A stretch of 64,000 nt of DNA from Timema cristinae (Eukaryota > Arthropoda > Insecta > Phasmatodea > Timematidae), in NCBI GenBank assembly GCA_039000515.1, contig JBCFYV010000012.1, positions 42,658,355 through 42,722,354 on the forward strand, in the 5' to 3' direction. Shown one piece after another: positions 59,501-64,000 of the stretch (within the stretch, counting starts at the first letter, position 1; each line of letters begins with the position of its first letter). The notes beneath the pieces are model-generated. The model had not been told where the DNA came from. It was given only the letters and a program-made list of their open reading frames with translations, and searched no databases. The translations under genes and the position numbers were made by a program.

Positions 59501-60935
59501 AACTCTGGTCTATAAAACTAATATAAACGGCCAAATGTGACAACCTCTATAAGCGTAAGTTGACACTTTATTCGCTAGCAGATGGTGACCACTCGGTCGG
59601 TATGTATTGATTTTGGTCTTAATACCATTAAGTAAGCCTTTTATATATTTTATTTTCTCTTAATAATATGAAATATTCAACTAGGTGAAATGAGTTAGCT
59701 CAAGTGGCATTTGTTAAGAATAAAGAATTTACTATTCAAAAGTTTGTAAGGGAAAACTACGAATATGTTTTGGCAACTTGATAGTGTCTTTATTAAATGA
59801 ACCACATCTGTTTTGACCCCACTCTTTAGTAACGAACAAACTAACGAGCCACATGTTCACAACGTACAATGAAAATACTCTTCTCCCAACATTCCTCTAT
59901 TCCTCTCCCCTTCTGTTCATTCAAAGGTTGACCTTAATTGATGACAGCTGCACCATGTGACCAATGTTGGGAACTTTATTACAAAATGTGGGTCATACTG
60001 TTGATGATAAGCAATGAAAGCTAGAGAGAGACCAATTTTCTAAAAATTAAATGGACTAAATCGTCACACATAGACGAAAAACCACCAAAGTCAAATTTTG
60101 CTAATCTAAACCACAGAGTTCGTAGTAAAACCCAGCTTAGTGGCGGTTTGGAATTTATATACAAATCTATAGTTGATGATCTTTTATATGATACCTTATT
60201 CACACTGTTATAATATCAGGCACTCTGCCATTGTATGAATACATTCAGTTATTAATGTAATTATGTATAGTCAGCAGGGCTGGTTTTATCATTAAACAAT
60301 ATAAGAACCTGCATAGGGTATCAAGGGTAAGGGAAGCATCAGAGTGGGGTTTTTTCAGCACCGGATGCCATTGGTACGACTTAACTAAGTTCCACAAAAA
60401 GATTCCCTAACAAAAAATGTCAAAAAATAGACATAAAACAACAATGTTAATAACAAAATAATGATTATAATAAAATATTACTATAATGCTATTTATATTA
60501 TTGTTGCAAACTACACATAATAATATGTTTTGCAAAAGTTGGTACTTTCTGTACAGCAATAGATTAAAAATACTTATTTTAAGCTCCTCTGTCTGGATTT
60601 TCTGGTACTTTTATTTATTAACAAACATGTAGCTGACTTTAGAAAGAAAAAGGAGCGTTTAGTACAGTAACTATAATATTGTGATAGATTATTGTGTTTA
60701 TTATTCACATGAAAGTCATTATTGACCATGAAATAAAAATTTAGTGAAAGATAGCATAGTTTTAATATTTACATTATTTTGAAAGGTTAGATAAATTGAA
60801 AATATTTATATAAAAGTGCCTGATACATTGATACATGAGCCAGTTAGTCAAGCAGTTTTTACTTTAATTGTGCTGTCAAATCTCTTATGAAAGTATTTTT
60901 TCCGGTTTTAATATATATATTATATGTTATTAGAG
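59501..60935. other. Unassigned DNA
   Basis: No gene supported. A minus ORF of 60 codons (60021-60203) has no recognisable family. Confidence 0.35.
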
Positions 60936-61372
60936 GTTATCTTAGCCATATGAGAGACAGGACTACAAAAGACACACAGTTCAAATAATTCAAAACTAAT
61001 TGTTTTTAAAATGCACATTTATTAGAGGTATTAGCTTTACAGATATTACATTAACCAACTAACAGGGCCGGATTAATACCTCCTATGGCCCTAAGCACTC
61101 AACATTTTACCATGCTCTCCTAGGTCTATAACAAATGAAAACGCCATTCTTTTATATAAAATAAAGGGTAGGGGGAAGAAGGGCGTTTTCATTTCTTATG
61201 GACCTAGAGGAGCGCTTAGGGCCATAGGAGGTATTAATCCGGCCCTGTTAGTTGGTTAATGTAATATCTGTAAAGCTAATACCTCTAATAAATGTGCATT
61301 TGAAAATATTAGTTTTGACTTATTTGAACTGTGTGTCTTTTGTAGTCCTGTCTCTCATATGGCTAAGATAAC
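60936..61372. mobile_element. Long palindrome with hAT-like inner ends (foldback or MITE)
   Basis: Left arm 60936-61145 and right arm 61182-61372 are reverse complements with few differences and a ~36-bp spacer. Inside, 'cagggccggattaat' at 61063 and its complement ending at 61247 are typical hAT terminal inverted repeats. Yet the outer 125 bp on each side are also inverted copies, not direct target duplications. Either the true element ends at 60936/61372, or the locus is a palindromic duplication centred on a hAT MITE. Confidence 0.85.
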
Positions 61373-62539
61373 ATACAATTTATTATAGGCCTAGGCCTAT
61401 AAAAATCATATGTGCTGTTCTTAAAATATTTTCATAATATAATATAAAGTATTCTAACTGCTAAACAAATTGGCTAAGAAATAATGAAACATATTGATGA
61501 TTTATGTTTCCCTGATATAAAGAAGAGAGTTTTATATATCTTCGGTGCCTGTGTGTATATTTCTATACTTGGGAATACAGCCAAAATGTTTTAAGGAATT
61601 TCTATCAAACTCGATATTTAGATTCTATATTGTCATAGCTCAAGTTGAAATGGAACATCAACAGCAAGTATAAAATTAAAAGTGTTTAACAATAACAATT
61701 TTATTGTTAAATTCAAAGATATCCTAATATGTATTTAATGCGTTTGTTTAAAATGTGTATCTGGGAGGGCCTTGTATGATAAATAAGTTTGTATTAATTT
61801 GTTAGTGAAACAATTGAAGTATTTTTTATTAATATCAATTTGTGTACTTTTTGTTTAGTACTTTAATATAGATTACATAAGAAAATATGAACGATATATG
61901 ATTTATTTTAAATTTTGTTGACAATCATTTTATCATTGAAGATTTAACATCATAAACCAATTCATTTGGTCACACGTAGAGCTTGGTGTCAATGAACAAT
62001 ATCACGTCAAAACAATTGATGTAAACAAAGTTCTGCTATATATTGCAACCACAAAACTCTACTCTACAATTTCGCTGTAATCAATTTTCAATATCTTTGG
62101 GCATCCAAACATTAATGGAATTATATATATTTGTTGTTGTAAATTTGGGCTTATCTGGTTCCGAAAATATGGTCCTTGGCAAGATAAAAGGATAAATGTG
62201 AACGCGTCGTTATGTTGATTTACGTATTTTTCGTTTAGTAAAATTAATGATAATGGAAATGTTCTAAAATAGATACAAACAAATACATAAATAAAGAAAA
62301 CGCCGGATGAATGAAACATTTCCGGTGCTATAGTATATATATTATTCCTTTGTATCAGAATATGTGTTTGGGTAAACATATATTTTTACCAGTAAATTTT
62401 ATACTGGGTAACGTTATGAAAAAACAACTTACCACGTTATTTAACATAAAATAATTTTCTTTTTATCAAAACATAATAGTAACTTTAAGGTTATATGAAC
62501 ATATTTATTACGATAGTGAGTAGAAATACTGATGTTATA
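61373..62539. other. Unassigned AT-rich DNA
   Basis: A 106-codon minus ORF (62059-62379) is hydrophobic but unrecognised; I do not call it. Confidence 0.35.
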
Positions 62540-62705
62540 ATTTTAGAGGTAATATAACCAGAGAGGTAGAGTAGGTAACAAATAATGAATCCCCACCCTT
62601 AGCTAGACCGGGTTTCAAACCTAGATCTCCCCTTCACCAAAATTCTAGATTAACAAGAGTAGGATGAATTGTCCTAAACGGGTAGTAAAACACGGTTCTA
62701 AAAGA
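62540..62705. mobile_element. SINE-A fragments in both orientations
   Basis: A reversed head with B box ('gaccgggtttcaaacctaga') is followed directly by a forward tail ('tcctaaacgggtagtaaaac'). This fits two truncated copies or one inverted in part. Confidence 0.5.
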
Positions 62706-63391
62706 AATACCAATCGGTTAGACGCGAACTTAGTAAATTGAACAACCAAAGGGTATTATGAGAGAACATTTTAATAAAAGCTTTCCTGAAGATTTCAATT
62801 TATATAGGAAGGTGTTTAGACAGTCATGTGCAAGGATATACGTTTAGTATAATTTTGGTACACATAAGGTCCTTTCAGAAAGTTTCACTTTAATCATTTT
62901 TAATTGAAAACTATAACATTTTACAATTTAATCAGTGAGAATCAAATAGCCAAAGCTATTATATTTGTTTTAGTGAAGTTTTTACTCGCATCTAGAAATC
63001 ATATTCTGTAAATTGAAAAATGACCCTGTAAACGGGATTGAACCCGGCCGAGGCCAAATATCCCGAACTCGCTTCCCGAGTCCAGGTGTAATTTTTCAAT
63101 TTTGATAATTTAATCAGTGTTATTTTTTGTATTTCTAATACCTATCGAAAGGGGTATGTGAAGATTACATGACTTGACGTGAATACGGGAAAGTAGATCT
63201 AGCTAATTTTCTGTCAGATTATATTTGTCCTATGATAACTGGTGTAATGTTATTTTTGCTAAAAGAAGTAATTATAATATAAATTTAATATTCGGTTCAA
63301 ATACGTAATTACGTTGAAAACTTTACTGTTTATTTATATAAAATTTCAATCATAACTCCTAAAGTTTCGAATATTTATAACTTATTTACAA
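62706..63391. other. Unassigned DNA with a tRNA-like patch at 63000-63095
   Basis: 'gggattgaacccggccgagg' on the minus strand contains a B-box-like motif but no usable A box, so I leave it as a possible SINE scrap. Confidence 0.35.
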
Positions 63392-63456
63392 TTAATATAT
63401 ATACATATATATAAATATAAATATATATATACAGATATATATAAATATATACATAC

Positions 63457-63494
<38 letters not shown>
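63392..63494. repeat. (AT)n/(ATAC) low-complexity run
   Basis: About 100 bp of alternating A/T with ATAC interruptions. The minus-strand ORF over it (repeated YI residues) is an artefact. Confidence 0.9.
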
Positions 63495-64000
63495 TGTGAC
63501 GTTATTTGCCACCCTACCATGTTTTCTGTATATTTTTCTAATTTTTGTGAAGTTTCCAACTTATTTTCGTTTGAAATTAAGCACTTCAAAGTTCGGCCGC
63601 TGTATTGCCAGCCTGACAAATAATACTATTTACATTCATTCAATAAAGTAAAAGGACAGAAGGAACAACGTATAACATTGTTTTAAATAATTTAAATAAG
63701 GAATTTTAACTTAAGGAAGAACACTTACCTTTAATTAAACATATTATTTATCCTTCTAAGAAGTTTGTTGACGCCTCTTTTATTTATTTTGAATGTCGAC
63801 CATGATTGATTTCAACGCATGCGCAGATCTGTCAAACAAGTGAGCGGTGGGTCTCGTGATTGTAGAAGAGGAAACAAGGCAAGATATAAATAATTCCAAA
63901 CTAGCGCGTTTTTCAATTCCGACAGATGGAAATAAACGTTTAATTCTTTAAGAAAACATTAAACACATCCATTGAGATATATTTCAATATTTATATTAAA
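63495..64000. other. Window end, slightly GC-richer with an NRF1-like motif
   Basis: 'aacgcatgcgcag' near 63816 resembles an NRF1 site, with AT-rich 'gatataaataat' about 65 bp later. It could be a promoter pointing out of the window; no ORF supports this. Confidence 0.3.

Noticed and set aside
63392..63619. Minus-strand ORF rich in YI repeats
   Set aside because: It is a translation of an (AT)n microsatellite.

Overview
This is an AT-rich eukaryotic window that reads as insect genomic DNA. Reasons: one exon of an invertebrate-type neuropeptide GPCR, a chymotrypsin-fold protease homologue of the kind insects expand, an insect-style Helitron whose protein starts MPRLRGRGGK, several tRNA-derived SINEs and decayed LINEs. 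A hemipteran is my guess, held weakly. Nothing bacterial, plasmid-like or phage-like is visible. Most of the ORFs that can be read in six frames are chance ORFs in AT-rich DNA.

Layout. 1-2.4 kb: a LINE-3'-end-like repeat, a 930-bp minisatellite of about 30 units of 31 bp, then a GPCR exon (2127-2312). 2.4-12 kb: AT-rich DNA with SINEs and a hAT-type transposase tail (10.8-11.1 kb). 12.4-14.3 kb: an array of ~140-bp degenerate monomers that switches orientation in the middle. 14.3-17.3 kb: a SINE cluster. 17.4-18.75 kb: the 3' half of a Helitron (helicase C-terminus to the CTAG end). 18.9-21.7 kb: two decayed LINE pieces, one of them between two diverged inverted repeats. 21.8-25.7 kb: a second, internally deleted Helitron of the same family, carrying a SINE insertion, an apparent 80-nt intron and a subterminal hairpin. 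26-42 kb: mostly unassigned AT-rich DNA with SINEs, a tandem pair of ~480-bp repeats (30.7-31.7 kb) and a LINE C-terminal ORF (39.1-39.8 kb). 42.9-44.8 kb: another ~145-bp degenerate array, interrupted by a SINE with a 14-bp target-site duplication. 45.9-46.8 kb: an intact single-exon gene for a catalytically dead serine-protease homologue. 47.3-49.7 kb: further copies of the 140-bp and 480-bp repeat families. 50-53.6 kb: unassigned sequence, possibly LTR-like. 53.6-54.1 kb: a G-run and a three-copy repeat. 56.7-57.25 kb: a LINE ORF1-like PHD-finger ORF with one stop. 58.5-58.7 kb: a candidate first coding exon on the minus strand. 60.9-61.4 kb: a long palindrome with hAT-like ends.

The host genes supported are one GPCR exon, the protease homologue and the basic minus-strand exon. 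They do not form a shared pathway. The mobile elements give relative dates: a SINE-B copy landed inside the second Helitron and another inside the 145-bp array, so both hosts are older than SINE-B activity. SINE-A and SINE-B differ in head and body but share the same 3' tail, which suggests one LINE partner mobilised both; that LINE is not in the window. I found no clear new multi-gene system. The best leads are the hairpin minisatellite, the protease homologue, the Helitron pair and the orientation-switching arrays.
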